Source: Prunella strophiata (lineage: Eukaryota; Chordata; Aves; Passeriformes; Prunellidae). From it: 64,000 bases of DNA. The stretch is taken from assembly GCA_036583965.1 (NCBI GenBank), contig JAZBQD010000027.1, positions 25,365,001 through 25,429,000 of the forward strand. The letters are read 5' to 3'. The notes below the pieces were generated by a model. It was given only the letters and a program-made list of their open reading frames with translations, searched no databases and was not told the DNA's origin. The position numbers and the translations under genes were made by a program. This document shows positions 40,577 through 55,156 of this stretch, one piece after another. Each line of letters opens with the position of its first letter. The stretch's first letter is position 1.

Positions 40577-43540
40577 TAAAACGGGGCAGAGAAAGCAGAT
40601 CTTGCCCTCCTGGTCCTCCTCACCTCACCTTGCAATTTCCTATTTATTCTTCCTCCCCTTCCAAACCTCCTGTTCCCCCAGAGGCTCTGCTCTCTGCCTC
40701 AAGCTCCTGAACTGCCCATGGCAGCTTCCTGCTCGGTTCAACACCTCATCCTCTGCCAGCCCATCCTGCAGCTTTCCCAGCCCCCAGTTTTGTCATGTCA
40801 GCACTACCAAAAGCATCGTGCACTGACTTGTTGTAGCCAGAGGAGTCTTCAGCACAGAAATGAATCTCACAGGAAAGTTCTCGATGGCTGGTGGAGACAC
40901 TTCTCATGTCACAACACTGCTCTTTTCTGCTTCCAGCCTCACACAGCTACTTCACAAAAATTAGCTTTTCAATGCTTTTGTCCATTCACATTTTTGTGGC
41001 TGAGGAGCAGCAGCATTGCTGCTAAAATCTGCAACAAATGAAATCTGCACTTGGCATTCACACACCTTCCTTGCCTTGCCAGAAACTGCCACCTCAAGGC
41101 AGAAATGACAGAGGGCACCTCTGGTTGCATCTCAGTCATTTCAGCTTCTGGTTTGAAATTTTAACAAAGTCAACCTTGCCATCTCAGTTTAAGCCAAGAT
41201 CTTGGGTCCTCCTTGGAAATATCAATATTTAACCATTTTCTGTCAACTCAGCCACAGAAAGCAACAACCTTCAGCAGAGGATCTGCAGCAACTGACACCT
41301 GATCTAGTGATCAGGTGCCTGACACTGAGGTGCTTTCTCAGCTAGGAGAGCAATTGTTCAAGAGAAGTTTTAAGATCCCAGAGCTCAGCTGCATCCTGTG
41401 CTTCCAATCCCAGAGCCATGGGATCACAGAAGAACCAGGTGCTGTGGGACTGCAGACAGACAGACAGCAGAACCTGTTACTTCTGGACAATGATTCCAGG
41501 GATAAGAAAAAAAAAAGCAGCAAATTCCCTGCTGCACAGAAAGTTACACAGTAAAGTGTTTTGTCTCACTCTGTTGCATCTTGTCATCACTGTATGCCAG
41601 TAGTTTGAGATTATATATATCTATAAATTTACTTGCCCTTTTTTTTCAATTGCCTCTGGTGTATCTGGCTAGCATGCAGTGTCTTCATCCACCTGCAAGC
41701 CAGGAATCATGATGCTGAGATGCCACACTTTGCTGCAGCAGCACACTCAGCAAGGCAGAGCTATGCCTCTAATTATTCTTTTTTTCCTAAATACATCCCA
41801 AGTATATATTCTGCAATATTTCTGTAATCAGTGCAAGATGGTGAAAACTAATTCAGTGACGTATTCAAAAGAAACGTATTTAAATATTAATATTTAACCA
41901 AAATCACTAATGGTGATCCCCTCCCAATTTCTTGGTTGGAATTCTCAAAACCCACTACTGTTACATCCAAGTAGCTGCAAGAGAATACGTTATGCTACTC
42001 ACAGCACACTAAGAACAGAGTGCATTGACATGGCTGGATCTGAGCTGCAAAAATGAGGACCAGCATCTCTACAAGCCAAAGTTAGCCCTTGGAGGGCTAG
42101 TAAGATTGCATATTTAACATACAGTATATTCTCAGCAAGAACAGGCAGCTTATAAGAGGGAGAGAGGAGGCAAAACCCCTTGTCATGATAATTCTCTCCT
42201 TTGAAGAAGCTTAGGAGCATAGAAATGTGGGCAACCTCTGTACAGGATTTTAGAGCAGCCTTCAATCCATGACTGCATTGCTGGTTTGCCTCTTAAACTT
42301 CAGCCTCTCTGAAATACAGACTTGCAGCTTGGCACTGTTGTATTTCAATCAATTGCTTGGTCGAGGATCAGAATGTCATAAATAAAAGGAGCCCAGACCA
42401 TAAATTTCTGCAGAGATGTAAAATCAAAGAGAACAATCCAACACACTCCCAGGGGGTAGGAGGCTGACACATATTCCAACTGTTTATATTTCTACTATGA
42501 GATGCTTGCTCATTTTAACTTCTTCACTTCTGCACAGCTTGCCAGAGCCACAATTCCAAACAACAGTGTGGGTCTGGCATTTTGTTTTGTGCTCTACAAT
42601 AAAAGGCTGCAGGAGATAAAAAACCCTGTGATTGCTCAAACTTGTCCACAAGCAAAATTCCAGCCCCACCAGCACAGCACCCCAATGCCTGGCAGGTGAG
42701 TTACTTGCAAAGATAGGACAGAAAGGCAACAAATTACCTATGGACAGCTTTTGTGAGTAGGATCTGTATCAGGGACTTAAAGCATCAACACACACTCCTC
42801 ATGAGAAGATGCAGCAAAAAAAACACTACCCACTTTTATAGTGGAAGAATGGGGAAATTTAGTTCACGTTTGTAGTGTGGTATTTTAGTTTCTGACACAA
42901 CAGGACCTACAAAACATCCCCTTGCTAATAAGAAAAATTGGTTCTGAAAGCATGCTCCAAAATCAAAGCACTTAAAATCTAATTTTGCAGATAACAAAGT
43001 GCCTTTTTTCCAACTTGGATAAAATAAGGTGGGTTACTCCACCTATAGTCTCACAACTAGGAGTGAAGTGTACACAAACTGCAAGGTTTTGTGAGCCATG
43101 CACAGTAAATAACTGCACCCTCCACTAACTCCACTTGCATGCTAGGGATTGTCCCTCATACAGCTGGCAAAAGGCAGCGTGGCAGAAGAATCCCTCTGTG
43201 TGTTAACATCTAAACCTTCTCAGGACAGAAAAATCCTCAAAAAACTATTACATACCCCAATGTGGTTCACAGAAAAACAACTCAGCAGTTTGTCTGAAAC
43301 CAGAGGATACTGTAGTCTCACATGCCCCAAAGCCAGAAGCCTGAGGTAGATCAATTTTCTGGTTTTAATCTTAATTTCTAACGCTTAGTTTTCTGCTAAA
43401 AGAATAATAATAATAAAAAAATACAGGCTTGATGGTTTGGCTTTGTTCTGTTTTCAAAGGGGAAGAGCTTGATTAGAGTTTACAAATTGTTTCAGTGATA
43501 CACTTCTTCCAATGTGGTCACCACTGAAATAAGAGCTTTC

Positions 43541-43562
43541 AAAAAAAAAAAAAAAAAAAAAA
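43541..43562. repeat. Poly-A tract
   Basis: 22 consecutive A in intron 3. Confidence 0.9.
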
Positions 43563-46500
43563 GAGGAAACTGTGATCTTTGTTTTCCACATTGTGTTATA
43601 AATTATTGTTATTAACAACATTTGGGTAAAAAAAGACAAACAAAAAGTCAGATATGAGATTCCCTAAGGATCAAGTGCCACAGCAAGATCCATACAAAGA
43701 AATGTGCAGAGCAAAGCCCCTGCAGCACAGTTCCACAGCACCTCTTCCCAGTGTGCTACATTAGCACAGGACAGCAAGCTTTAGGGAGCACATCCATAAT
43801 TCGATTAGTGCCCACTTTACACGATGCAATTAAATTGCTTTTATACCACAAAAGAAATAAAGTTGCTATTTTTCTAAGTTTTTGACCTCGCAGCACAGCA
43901 AGCCATAAATTGAGCTATTTCCCCAAACAAAGCAGGTATCTGAGCTCACTGCTGCTGGTGACAGGCAGAGAGAGACCCAAACAGGTCCCTTCCCCCTTGT
44001 AATCCTGCCCACACCACTCTGCTGCTCTTTCCCAAGCACAAACAGTGGCTGCTGGGCCAGATTATCAAGGGAGACATCTGTTTGACTGATAGACAGGAAA
44101 ACATGATGGGTGCACTCATTTTGTTTACAGACAACAGTTTGTCTAATGTTTTTCTTAATTTCCAGAAGAAATTCTGCTGGCCTGCAGAACTAACCAAGAA
44201 ATGCACAGATTTCGGCCTGAAACTGCATTTACCAGCCACTAATCTAATTGTTAGAAGTTGACCAGACATAAAACCTGTAAGCTGCAAAAGATCAAAGCTT
44301 CTTGTTCCAGATATCAACAGGGCAGCCTTGAGCAATGAATCCAAATTTAAGAAAAATACAAGTTTTGATTTCCAAATTTTTTTTTAATGTCATTAAGAGA
44401 CCTTGTATTTGAGTCATTAAAATTTTTCAGTTCTCTTGGAGATCCTACACTACAGAGATTCTAAGCTGCCTTGGAGAGCTTACAAGAGGCTCATCAATTT
44501 CAACCAATTATTAAAATAATTCAGTTAACACCTGGTGCAACCTGCCAAAAGCACACATAGATCTCAGCTCTTCTGCAAATCAGGGAATTGTTTCTCCTTT
44601 TCACTGTACCCCTGAACTGCAGATTCTCTTTCCCACATGTTAGTTCCAACTTGCTTATTGCATATAAATGTGACAGAGAAAGGTTACTTCACCAGAAGGG
44701 ATGGAGCCCAGCCCTGGGCACAGGGTACCTGGCCACCCACTTTATCAAATATTGCCCCCTGCAGTACTTCTTGCAATAACACCCAATGGACAAATCCATT
44801 TGTTTTATTCCCAAAGGTTTTCCAGCTTACTGGACTGCTCCAAGCCTGCAGCAATTGTGCATTTGCTATTTTATTCACTCTGAAATTTGTTTTCTGTTTC
44901 ATGAACCTTTTTGTCCCCCAAGGGCGTCCTCCTGGCATGACCTGCTGCTCCCACACCAACCCAGCAAAGGAGAGATTTTACTCCCATTCACTATTTGGGC
45001 CAGACTACAGAGAATTAAATCCTCCCCCACTCAAACAAGGCACAGAATAGTACTTAAAAAAACCACAGGCAACTTTTTCTCCTGTAAACATCAGAAGTGG
45101 GACTTCACACCTTTAAGAGCCTAAAAAAATGTTTGGTGAATACCTGTTTTCTTTGAGGTGGAGCTCTCTTTCCCTTAGAGAGAAGTCTCTGCTCTTCAGA
45201 TTCCAACTTTCCTCATTACACAGCAGAAATTTTACTAACTGCATTATCGGTGAAGCCGAGTCAAACAAGTCAAAATGCCAACTTTTTAAACTTTGGTATA
45301 AAAATAAAAATCTTTAAGTCCTCCTGTGAGTTTCAGCACTCAAAGCAAATAGGAAGAGGCATCTCAGTGTTTGGGAAAGGATGCCACTGAAGTTAGTAGT
45401 GACAAGCTGTTCGGATTTGAACTGGTAAATACGCAATACACAAAATAGGAAAAGGAAATATTTTGAACCGAGTCATGCCAAAATTGCAATCAGCAAATGG
45501 AAGGCTAAATGTGCTGAGCAAATCTGGATGCTTTTTTTATTATTTATTTTTATTGTTTGAGCTGTGCCATATAACCATCTCGTTACAAGAACGGATCAAT
45601 AACAGCTCCTGGCCACCCCTGCAGTGTCGTGTCACACCTCCACTCACAGCCCCTGCGACAGGATTTCGGTGGAAGGGACGTGTTCAATGCTGCTGAGAAA
45701 GGAAAGTACTGGCCTGCTTCTGCTTCTTTGGGTTTGAAAAACTTGAAGCCAATGGAGATTTGTGATATCCAATACACAAGATGAGAATTTGGGAATGTGT
45801 GGGGGACTGCAAACAGCCACTGCGACTCTCAGAAACTGCAAGTACTGAAGTGCTCAATTATGCAGCGATATACCTGAGAACAAAGTGACTGCATGAAGGT
45901 GACACCCATCTTCTGAAGGTGACACTCCCCAAATCCCTGAGCCCACTGCTGAGGCTGCAGGACAGCACCACAGCAGAGCCAGAGGGACACGCACGTGGTG
46001 GCAATGCAGAGCCAGGACACGCACACAGTGGCTGGCAGGGAGGGCAGGTGAGTGTCACCACCATGCTCACACCAGCCAAAGCCACCAAAAGCAATTGTCA
46101 TTTGCTGCCAGTAAAGCAGGAAGAGGACAGGTGAACATGGGAGAAGAGAAGCAGCCTGGACACATCTTCCTTTGTAAAGGATCCAAAGCAGTGGGAGGTG
46201 TTGACTGCATGAAATGTTTCTGTTTCAGGCTGGAGAATGCAAAAGAATGGCTTCATAAATTATTCTCTGTTCTGGAGGAAGAGTGAATAGACTTGAAGGA
46301 CAGGTGATGTCTCTGAAATATGCAAATAGAGCTGAGCTGGTCCAAGCAATTACCTTTCTACTGCCTGGAACTTCAGACTGAAAGGAATGACTCACAAGAA
46401 ACAAAAGATGTGCTATAAGGTAGAAGATGACGAAGGAAGACTGCATCAAGAGGAGAATGGAGACAGCATGGAAAAGAATATTCCTGACCTCCTACTAACA

Positions 46501-49335
46501 GCTGTTCTTGGGAAAAGGAGCAAAACAACCCACAACACATAGTAAGACCATGCCACACAGAAGGGCTGAATTGCAAAACATACTGAGAGGCAATTGTGAT
46601 TATTCTAGATTCCTGTGGCTTCATGGATGTAAAGACAATGGACCTCACCTCAAACATCCCTGAGGTTACCTGTTAATTTTAAAGATTTGCAGCAAATAAA
46701 ATTGCTGAAAATAAGTGCAGTATGATCATTTTTTTCCCAAGGTTTTAGACAAAGCTCTGAAAGAGAAGATTAGGCAGGACTATGAGAAAACCTGCATGCA
46801 GCAAGGGTGAAAAAGAAACTAAACCACATTGGAAATAACCAAGCAGATACAGTAAAAAATGGCACACAAATTTCAGAGAGCAGAGAACAGCTTTGTTGCT
46901 GCCTCTCCACATTCAGCTGTCTCCTAATGAAGTGTGGGTACTCCAAAGTCAGTACAGGAATAGGAAACAGCAAATGAGATCTGGGCTGCTGTTAAGAGTT
47001 CTCATTGCTTCTGGACACAAATTCAGGCAGTCCTCCTTTTACTTCAGTTTTTTTGTCCCATCCAAAACAAAGATACTAAATTAAAGCAGGTAAATCTGAT
47101 GCTGGAAGTGTACTAATGAAGAAACTTCAATATGAAAGAATGAATCAATGGAGAAACAAGAAAAAGGAATGAAGAAGTGGATATATTTGGACTGCACAAG
47201 AAATCCTGCATTTAGTTCCATTCTATTCATTAACAAAAACACTGACAGCCTGAAGGATGCAGAACAGCAGCAAATCTGCTGAGGAAAAAATGAACCTATG
47301 GAAAAAAAAAAGCAGTTTTAAGCTTAAAATTTTACTGAAGGATCAAGATAAGAAAGCCCTTTTGCAAATATAGGAAATGGGAGACTGAGGAGGATTTAAA
47401 ATAACACAAAAGAACAACTTGAACAGATAAGATGAACAGTTGAAGAAAAAGTAAGTTAGGAACATTGAGAAAGCTACTAAAGAGCAAAATTCACAAGGAT
47501 GCACAACAAGAAATTGAACACTTTTGTACTATAATTGCGATTTATGATTTATAATAAGAAAGCCAAACTTTCCAAATTTGTAACGTGCACTTTATACTGC
47601 TTTTAAAGCAAGCATTTGGAGTATTTCATTCAGGATCTATGGAACATAAGAAAAACCTGAAGGAACCCAGCAGATAAACATGTAAAGGAGACACAATGAC
47701 AGTGATGAAGCACCTTGTAATGTACCCACAGCTCTTTTCTATAAATCCAATTTGAAATTTGAAGACTAAAGTAGCTATTTTATCTCCATCCCCTGACACA
47801 TGCATCTCCATCATTTTAAAGAACAGAGCTCCCTCTCGTGGAAAAACAGAAGAGCAGCACGAGATGCTTCAGAGAGAGCTCCTGAGAGCATTTTGGTGCT
47901 ATAAAGGTGGAATTAAAAGGATGATGCAATAAGAAGGACAGGTGAATTCTTGTGAAGAAAGCAAAGCCATCTTTATTTCAATGCTGACTTGTAAATTATA
48001 TTTTCTGCTAAGGTAATTCAAGAGGGGAAGAACAGTGCTGCCAACCTTTCTGCATTTGCTGTATGGGTCCTTTAAAATATTTGTTTTGTGAAAATATATT
48101 CCTCCTCTTTCCTAGCTGACAGTTTTGTAACCTGAAGCTCACAGCTCTGACAGTAAGTATTTCTCTGAGGTAAGAAAGTGAAGGGAATACCCAAAAAGCT
48201 AAACCTGTCACCATGATGAAAATTTTGTTCAGGAAAGCACTGGGTATTTTGATTGATTTTTTTTTTTTTTTCATTTTTAAATTAATATTCACATGTTTCA
48301 CTTGACACTTAGTTCAATTCAGGATTATACATAAATTTTTACAAATTACTTTATTTCTTTATGAGAATTTTAGCCTGGACAAGAATTTACCCAGCAAGCA
48401 GCCAACTTTGGCTAACTGCTCAGCACATAAAACTATTTTCTCCAAGGGCATTAAAAAAGATTTTTTATAAATTACAACCTTTCTTTCCTGCAAAAACATG
48501 TTGAATGGCATGGAACATGAACTAGTGAAGGAAAAATCTCAAGAACAGCATCAGAAGACAACTCAAAATCACAGGATTGTGCCCACACAAGATTTTGCTT
48601 CCAAAGCACAGGAGTATAGAAAAACAAATTTCCTACCATGAGAATAAATTACCATGCCTTCAGCATTTTACTATTAGTGAAATATCTCCACTCTATTTCC
48701 AAAGGCTATACTTTTTCTAAAGAGCAATCTTCTTTAAAAATTGTATAAAAGTCAGTCTATAAACAGGAGATATCCTTCAGGATTCAATCAAGTAATAAAC
48801 CTGGTAGATGAAAGACAAATTAATTAAAATGACAGTACAGTCTCCCTATAACACACAGATACAGACTTGTTATGTTGGAGTACCTAATCATAATCAGATT
48901 TGGTAATTTGCTGCATGGAAACAAAAAGGAAACATTTTTAGAATTGATCATTCAGTTCATGTCACTTTCATGGAGATTGCTTTCTATTGATCAACATTTA
49001 AAGAGTAGTTGAAAAGAGAAGGATGAGAAAAGGATAAAAAGTATCTTTACATGCTAAATACAGCATGAACCAATAAGAGCAAAATAAATTAGATCACTAC
49101 AGCCAAATCAACCCAGCATGTGCTGGCTGTAATGAAGATCATTATGAATGAAAGAGATGGTTCTTCATGCTTCAGTCACAACAAAAGGAAAGTTTTAGAA
49201 ACGAATTTAGACTTTAATCTGCTCAAAATGAAGTTTGCCATGCAGCAATTAAAGCCTGTGAGAAGCTGAACCATTGTCAGCCTCACAAAGACAAATGCTG
49301 GTTGGTTTTCCAAATGATATTTCCACGTTTCCTAC

Positions 49336-49432
49336 CTGTGGATTCCAGCTGGGGTCGAGTTTTTTCACTGCAGCAATGTACTCCTGCATAGCTTGGTGAG
49401 GGCTGGTATCTCCCAGGGCTTTCCAAGCCTCC
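49336..49432 (-). CDS. ACBD6: ACBD6 coding exon 3 (end of ACB domain)
   Basis: Encodes the last base of Trp88 and residues 89-120: EAWKALGDTSPHQAMQEY, then IAAVKKLDPSWNPQ. It completes the ACB domain; Tyr106 matches ACBP Tyr73, which contacts the CoA ligand. The acceptor is ctcctag|GG and the donor CCACAG|gtagga. The exon is 97 nt; together with exon 2 it makes 162 nt (54 codons), so skipping both would preserve the frame but remove most of the acyl-CoA pocket. It is separated from exon 2 by only 499 bp, much the shortest intron of the gene here. Confidence 0.94.
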
Positions 49433-49931
49433 CTAGGAGCAAGAGCAAAACATCAGTGAGCCCCTCAGAGACAGCACAAGGTGTTTTTATAGTGACATCA
49501 GTGGAACACAGCGAACAGATTCATCAAAATCCTTTCAGGGCATGCAAAGCCATCTTTCATTCAGCTTGAAATGGTCAACTTTTCTCTGAGGCCATGAATG
49601 GCCACTATCACTGCAGCTCTGTTCTGAAAGGATCTTTCAGGGGATCCTGATCCAGGCTGGAACACAGTTTGTGTTCACAGAGCTGCAGCTATTTTCACAT
49701 TTTTGCTGTATTGCACGCCAGTTCTGGATGAAGACAGTGAATAAAGGAGTCTGGTATTTCACATCTGTATCAGGCATAGCAGCAAACATTTCCCTGTTAA
49801 ACAACAGATTTTAAAGACATTTCAATTCATTCATGGCAACTCTCCTAGGTCCATAATTTGTCAACAGATGAGACAAGATGGAACAAAAAGTAGAGCCAGA
49901 ATTGCTAGGAATGACAAGGATTTACTCTTAC
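49433..49931 (-). other. ACBD6: ACBD6 intron 2
   Basis: A 499-bp phase-2 intron with GT-AG ends (donor gtaaga, acceptor ctcctag). No repeat or internal exon seen. Confidence 0.9.
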
Positions 49932-49996
49932 CATTTCTGCTTTCCCTCAAAGTCAAAGAAGCTTGGCTTGGGAGTGTTACAGGTTCCAAGTTTCAC
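49932..49996 (-). CDS. ACBD6: ACBD6 coding exon 2 (middle of ACB domain)
   Basis: Encodes VKLGTCNTPKPSFFDFEGKQ, then Lys87 and two bases of Trp88. This is the ACB-domain loop and helix 3 region, equivalent to the GD-NT-P--LDF-GKAKW block of ACBP; Lys87 matches acyl-CoA phosphate-binding Lys54. The acceptor is a T-rich tract ending in ttag and the donor is AAATG|gtaaga. The exon is 65 nt. It enters in phase 0 and leaves in phase 2, so skipping it alone would shift the frame. No ATG-started ORF reveals it; I found it by looking for the conserved motif between exons 1 and 3. Confidence 0.93.
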
Positions 49997-52900
49997 CTAA
50001 AAAAAATAAATTTCCTTCTGTCAGAACAAAACAAAGGGGACTTGCACATGGAAAATTCTGTGTTCTGATGGTTTCAGGGTAACCATGTCATAAAGCCAGA
50101 AGAAAGGGTCTTCTGGGAGACAACTTCATCAACCCCATCTCATCCCTGCTTTAGCACCTCTGCATCCCTGGGTTTTCTTTGCATGATGCACGGGAAGCAA
50201 TTTTGTTGTGCAGCTCATTTCTTTTGTATGCATTACCCACAGGGATAACCAGTGAGTGATTTCTCACTAATGTTATGTTTATTACCCAGCCAAATGCCTC
50301 ATCCTCCACCAGGATAAAGAAGAATTCTGTTGATTAGGGTTTCTACAGAGATGATTATTCATTACTGCTGAAATTCACCTGCTTCCGCACAAAGCTCGAG
50401 TAAACAGACTTTGCTTAATTATTTTCAAGGTCCTCTGGAAGGCAAGGGGACAAACTTGGAGGAAAGGAATGCCAGGCAGCTCCTGAATTTGCTCCGAGGC
50501 ACCTGGCTGCAGGAAGCACTGCAGGAGAGACAAGTCAAGGCCTGAGTGCCAGAGATGAGCCAATCTGTCAGAAGCAAGGCAGAAATTAAAATGTGGTGGG
50601 GGGGTGAAATTAAAAACACAAGGAAGAAAGGGAATGAGCCAGAACTCAGGGATAGATACATGGAAAAAAGTGTAAAACAGACATAACAAAAAACAGACAT
50701 AAAACACATAGCCAGTGTAAAACAGACTTGGTGCCAGTGGGACTCAGGCAGTTTTCCACATGTAAATTTTTTTTTTTTAACACAGACTGATGGGTGAAAG
50801 GCTAGAAATCAGAGCTGAGCCAGAGCAGAGCACCTGGGAAGCAGCTCCCACAGCAAGTCCCCTAAGACAGGGCACAGCACAGATGGGGACCCCAGGGAGG
50901 GGACACAGGTACACCCTGGAGGTGGGCAAGGGGTACTGGAGAAACATTTTGTTAGCCAAGCAAAACCAAACTGCATCCAGCAAATGTTTTATGAAATAGA
51001 CTCAAGTGTTCAGGCAGGTGAAGTGCTTAAATCAACGAACAATTCTTCACCTTAACAGGGTGGGGATTTTATGCTGAGGATGGAAGCATTAATCAGGCTT
51101 TAAAGAGAGCATGCCCATGCTGAAAGATTTTTATTAGTTACACTATGTTTTCCTTTAAAGTGTTAGAGGATATGAGTGACTGTAACTGAAATTAATTTTC
51201 TGTACATCTGTCTGCCAGTGAGCAATTAATCCAAATTAGAACATCTTAGCTGGCCTTTAAAACAACATATTGCATTTCAGGGAGAAATAGGAGAATAGGC
51301 TAGCAACAGTTAAGTTGTATAAATCAGTCATAATTCATGTAGTCTAAATGTTTTTTTCTATGCTCTGAGGTGGATTGGACCACTTGTTTTAAAAAGCAAA
51401 ACAAACTAGGGAATAAAATGTAAATTCATTATCTGTATGGAAAACGCCTGCTTGGCAATTCTTTAGTTCAACAGCCAACCTGCAGAAATTGGCCAAGATA
51501 GATAAAAAAAAAAAATCTGTTTTAATATTAATTTTCCACTGCCATCATCAAAACACGACAGCAGTTTCCTCTCTGGAGATTTGGCACTCAAAGGCTGTTC
51601 TAGCATTGGGGAAGACTGTTAGTAACATTGATAGTAATACAAATCAAGGAACAGTAGTTAAATTTCATCCATCAAGAGGGGAAAAAAAAGGGCACTTGTG
51701 CCCTGCTTGCTATTTTAAGGTACATTAAAAAGGCTTGCAGTGGTTTTGTTGGAAAGAATAAAACACAAGATTTTGGCTCCTGTCTTTTTGCCGCAAGACT
51801 CACAATGCAGGAGAAACCAACGAGGAATTTAACATAAAAGGGGGACCTGAGCCTGACAGCTGAGGAAGGGGAGTTAAACATGCCAATACTGACAAAAAAA
51901 GCAGCATTTTGTGCAGGACTCTGTCCTCCTGCTACTTCCCTAGAGGACCTCAAAAGCTGTTTTACTCCATAGCCAGCACGAAGCCAAGAGCCTGTATTAG
52001 TATTTTAAATTAAGACTTTCTCATTCTGTGTCCAGAAAATAATTATTGAAGGTCTCTAGGGTGGTGACTGGTCACTTGATGCTCAGCTCTCCTCACTTAC
52101 AGTTCATCAGCTGCATTAAAAGAACATGACAGGCAGAATGCATTAAAAACTTCCTGGTATTGCTTCTGCATGCAGAGTTGCCTGCAGGCACTATTCTCCT
52201 GAGTGGCACAAACGTGACCCAGGCAGCCCCGAACAGGCAGTGTCTGCAGCCATCTCCATCTGTGGCCAAAATAAATTTGGAAACCTTGGATGAGGCCTTC
52301 ACCTGAGAGCTGAAGGTCAATGATATTTAGAAGAGGGAGAGATGCTCAGAGATGTGTTAATGCTGTTCACCATCCCCATACACCTTCAGCTGCTGCTCCA
52401 CACAGTGAGAAACCTTGAGATTCTCCTCACACCTTACTCCACGACTAGTTCTCCCTCCCTGCTGGTGGTGAAATGGCTCTTTGCTAATTTTTCTGCCAAC
52501 ATATTTACACAGCAGGGTGTTCCAGCCAAATATTTCTACCTGATTGTAAATATTGTAAGGCGAATTGTATTTGCAGCCTCCCTACAGAGCACGAACAGGC
52601 ACAGAACCTCCATGGACAGCAGGACTGTACACAAGCCAAATGAGCTAAATTGTTTTTTCAAGACACCATTTCCTGCCTCTTCTTGTCCACAGCTCTGCTC
52701 CAACCCATGGGAAAGCCCTGACTGAAAATGGGGTGTAAGGAAGGACAAGCAAACACCAGCCACAGGAGGCAGAGGTCATGATGACCAAGGGACTGCATGT
52801 CCCAGAGGGACAGAGAGTGACACTGGTAACAACCAAGTCAGTGCCATGGCATGGCTCCATGCAACAGGGAGCTGCAGGCAGAAATTCCTGTGTTCAGGGC

Positions 52901-54722
52901 AGGGTAGTGGCATCACGTTCCACAATACTTGAAAGACATCATGCAAAATTGGTATTACATCCTTGAGCCCACACTCAGAGACAGTACAGGCCCCGTTTTA
53001 CCATCAGCAGTGGATTTCCAGCTTGCCAGCACCTCTCAACATTTACACTGACACATCCTCCTCCTGGCAGGGCAGTTTTTCCAGTCCAGTAATTTCCAGC
53101 AAGTTCTGGACCCCCTTCCCTATCTAAGTCACCACTGCTACACTGGTCTCCATTGCCTACTCTTCTGAACCTCAGATTTTTACATCCTCCACATGATGGG
53201 CAAGCACTCCCTTCACTTCACCACTACAGACACAAAGTCCAGGCTAGTGATTTGCCAAAGCCACACAGAAAGTAGTGAAAGGCAAGAAAAATCAGTCCCA
53301 GTCCAGAGCCTTATGCACTAGTCTGTTCCTCCTGTTGTGGGGCAGAGTCATAAACTCAGCAACATCTCCTAAAAACCTCACTGGAGATGACAACTAAGCA
53401 ATTCCCTTATTTTCAGGTCTCTGACACATAAACAAAATCAGAGAGAAAAGTAATAAAATCCCGAAATGGCCTCCAATAAAAGGTAATAAAATTCCAGGAA
53501 AATGCCTATATACCCAAACAGTTTGAAATAAATTACATACAGTATTTTAACAGAGAGCTCAGCTGTTACTGTCATCTCTTTTATGACGGTGCTGTATCTT
53601 AAATCAAAGCCTTTAGTGACACAAAACACTAAACTGGGAAAAGACAAGGATGCCAAATCAAGGACAGTGGACAGATCTGAGTCAGCACCTTTTGTGTGCC
53701 AGCAATTCCACTGTCCACCGGGGTAATATATTAGCAGCTCATTATGCATCCTGATACGGCTGCTGTAATTAAACACAGAAAACTTGCATTCAACACCCTC
53801 GTTTTGATTTAAAGCACAAAATGCTGCAAAACTTAAAGTTAGCAGGGCATAATCCTGCAGTGGCTGTGCCAGCAAACCTCTCCCATCTCCACTCCCAGGC
53901 ACACTGTAACAGGGAGGGTGAAGGCACAGAAATCCAGGAGCCAAGCACAGCCTGAAACCAAGGAGCACAAAGGCACTTGCTGTCACATCCTGGTTGGTCA
54001 GGGACACAGGAGAAGGGCACAGAAGTGCCCTGTTCTTCTCAGTGGAAAGCAACTGGAAATCTGTGCTGATAAAGTGTTAATTGTCAGCTTTTCCTGACTT
54101 GTATCAAAACTCTTGTGAAACAGCTTCTGATTTTTGCAATTTTTAACATTAAACTCCTCATTGGCCTTACAGAGCTAACACCAGGAAACCCTCTGTAGTC
54201 TGTGGACAATCATGAGCTAACAAGCAAGCAATCCCTTCCCATTTCCACCCAGGATAGTCACAAAGCATTTGAAACAGAGCAAAAAATACAGATGTTATTT
54301 GCAACAAGCATCCTGAGAATACAGACAAAAATTATAGAAAAGACACCTTTTTCCTCTCATCCTGGATATTGTAAAACTCTCCTCGTATTTTTTTTCCTAC
54401 CCTCCTTTTTCTCTCAAGGGAAAGAGAAACCTGGAGTCCTGTTTAAGCACTAAGCACAGTCTGAAAACAAAACCTCACGTGACCAGCCTGCTTTTAACAT
54501 AATTACTGGTTCACAAACCACAGCCTGGGAGCTGCCAGCTTAGAGGATAATTAAATACTGCACTAAAAAATTGAGAGCACTTATACATGGCAGTAGTAGG
54601 ACAAAGGTAATCCATGTGGGAGGAGCATATATGGAAGATGTGCACACCCAATTTTGTCTGTTCATCCAAATGAGTGGGATTCAGTTCTCAAGCTGAGCAC
54701 CTCTTGCCACACACTTGAGCCA

Positions 54723-54832
54723 TGGAATCACAGAATGGTTTGGATTGCAAGATCACCTAGTTCCAACCCCCTGGCATAGACAGGGACACCTTCCACTACA
54801 ATAGGTTGCTCAGAGCTCCATCCAGCCTATAT
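54723..54832 (-). mobile_element. CR1 LINE 3' fragment
   Basis: Contains GGAATCACAGAATGGTTTGG, then AGTTCCAACCCCCTGGC and ACAGGGACACCTTCCACTA. About 110 bp, in intron 1, same orientation as ACBD6. Confidence 0.88.
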
Positions 54833-55156
54833 TTATAGTTTTATTCTTTCATATTCTGGGTGTAACAGCACCTAACAGTTTTCTGTTTCTCTGAGTTAAG
54901 CAATTGTAACAGTCCTTTGCAACTGGTGCTTTGTTTGGTTTGTTTTATGTAACTCCTCCTGCAGGAGCAGGAAGAAGCTACATTGTGTATTCTGACAGGA
55001 TGCACCCCAGAGCCTGCTCAGCTCACACAGACTGAAGGGGAAATGGGGGCTGTGTTCAAGGTTACCACCAGAGCCAGCCAGCTCTGTTGTGGAGTTGGAG
55101 CTGTGGAGTTGGTCCCCCACACCAATTTCAACCACCATGGACTCTGCCAAAGCCAA

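Larger units (their letters stand above)
31483..49335 (-). other. ACBD6: ACBD6 intron 3
   Basis: At 17.9 kb, the largest complete intron in the window, phase 0. It contains CR1 fragments at 32139-32580 and 40512-40576, A-rich tracts at 33291-33333 and 43541-43562, a TTTTG microsatellite at 38208-38252, the TAATTG-rich dyad segment at 37320-37415 with an adjacent GC-rich CpG patch (37440-37570), and a purine-skewed block of unknown origin at about 46120-47560. No host gene was recognised within it. Confidence 0.85.

Noticed and set aside
53438..54052. 204-codon open frame on the minus strand in intron 1
   Set aside because: No recognisable domain, codon pattern or splice context; it lies within an intron and is probably chance.
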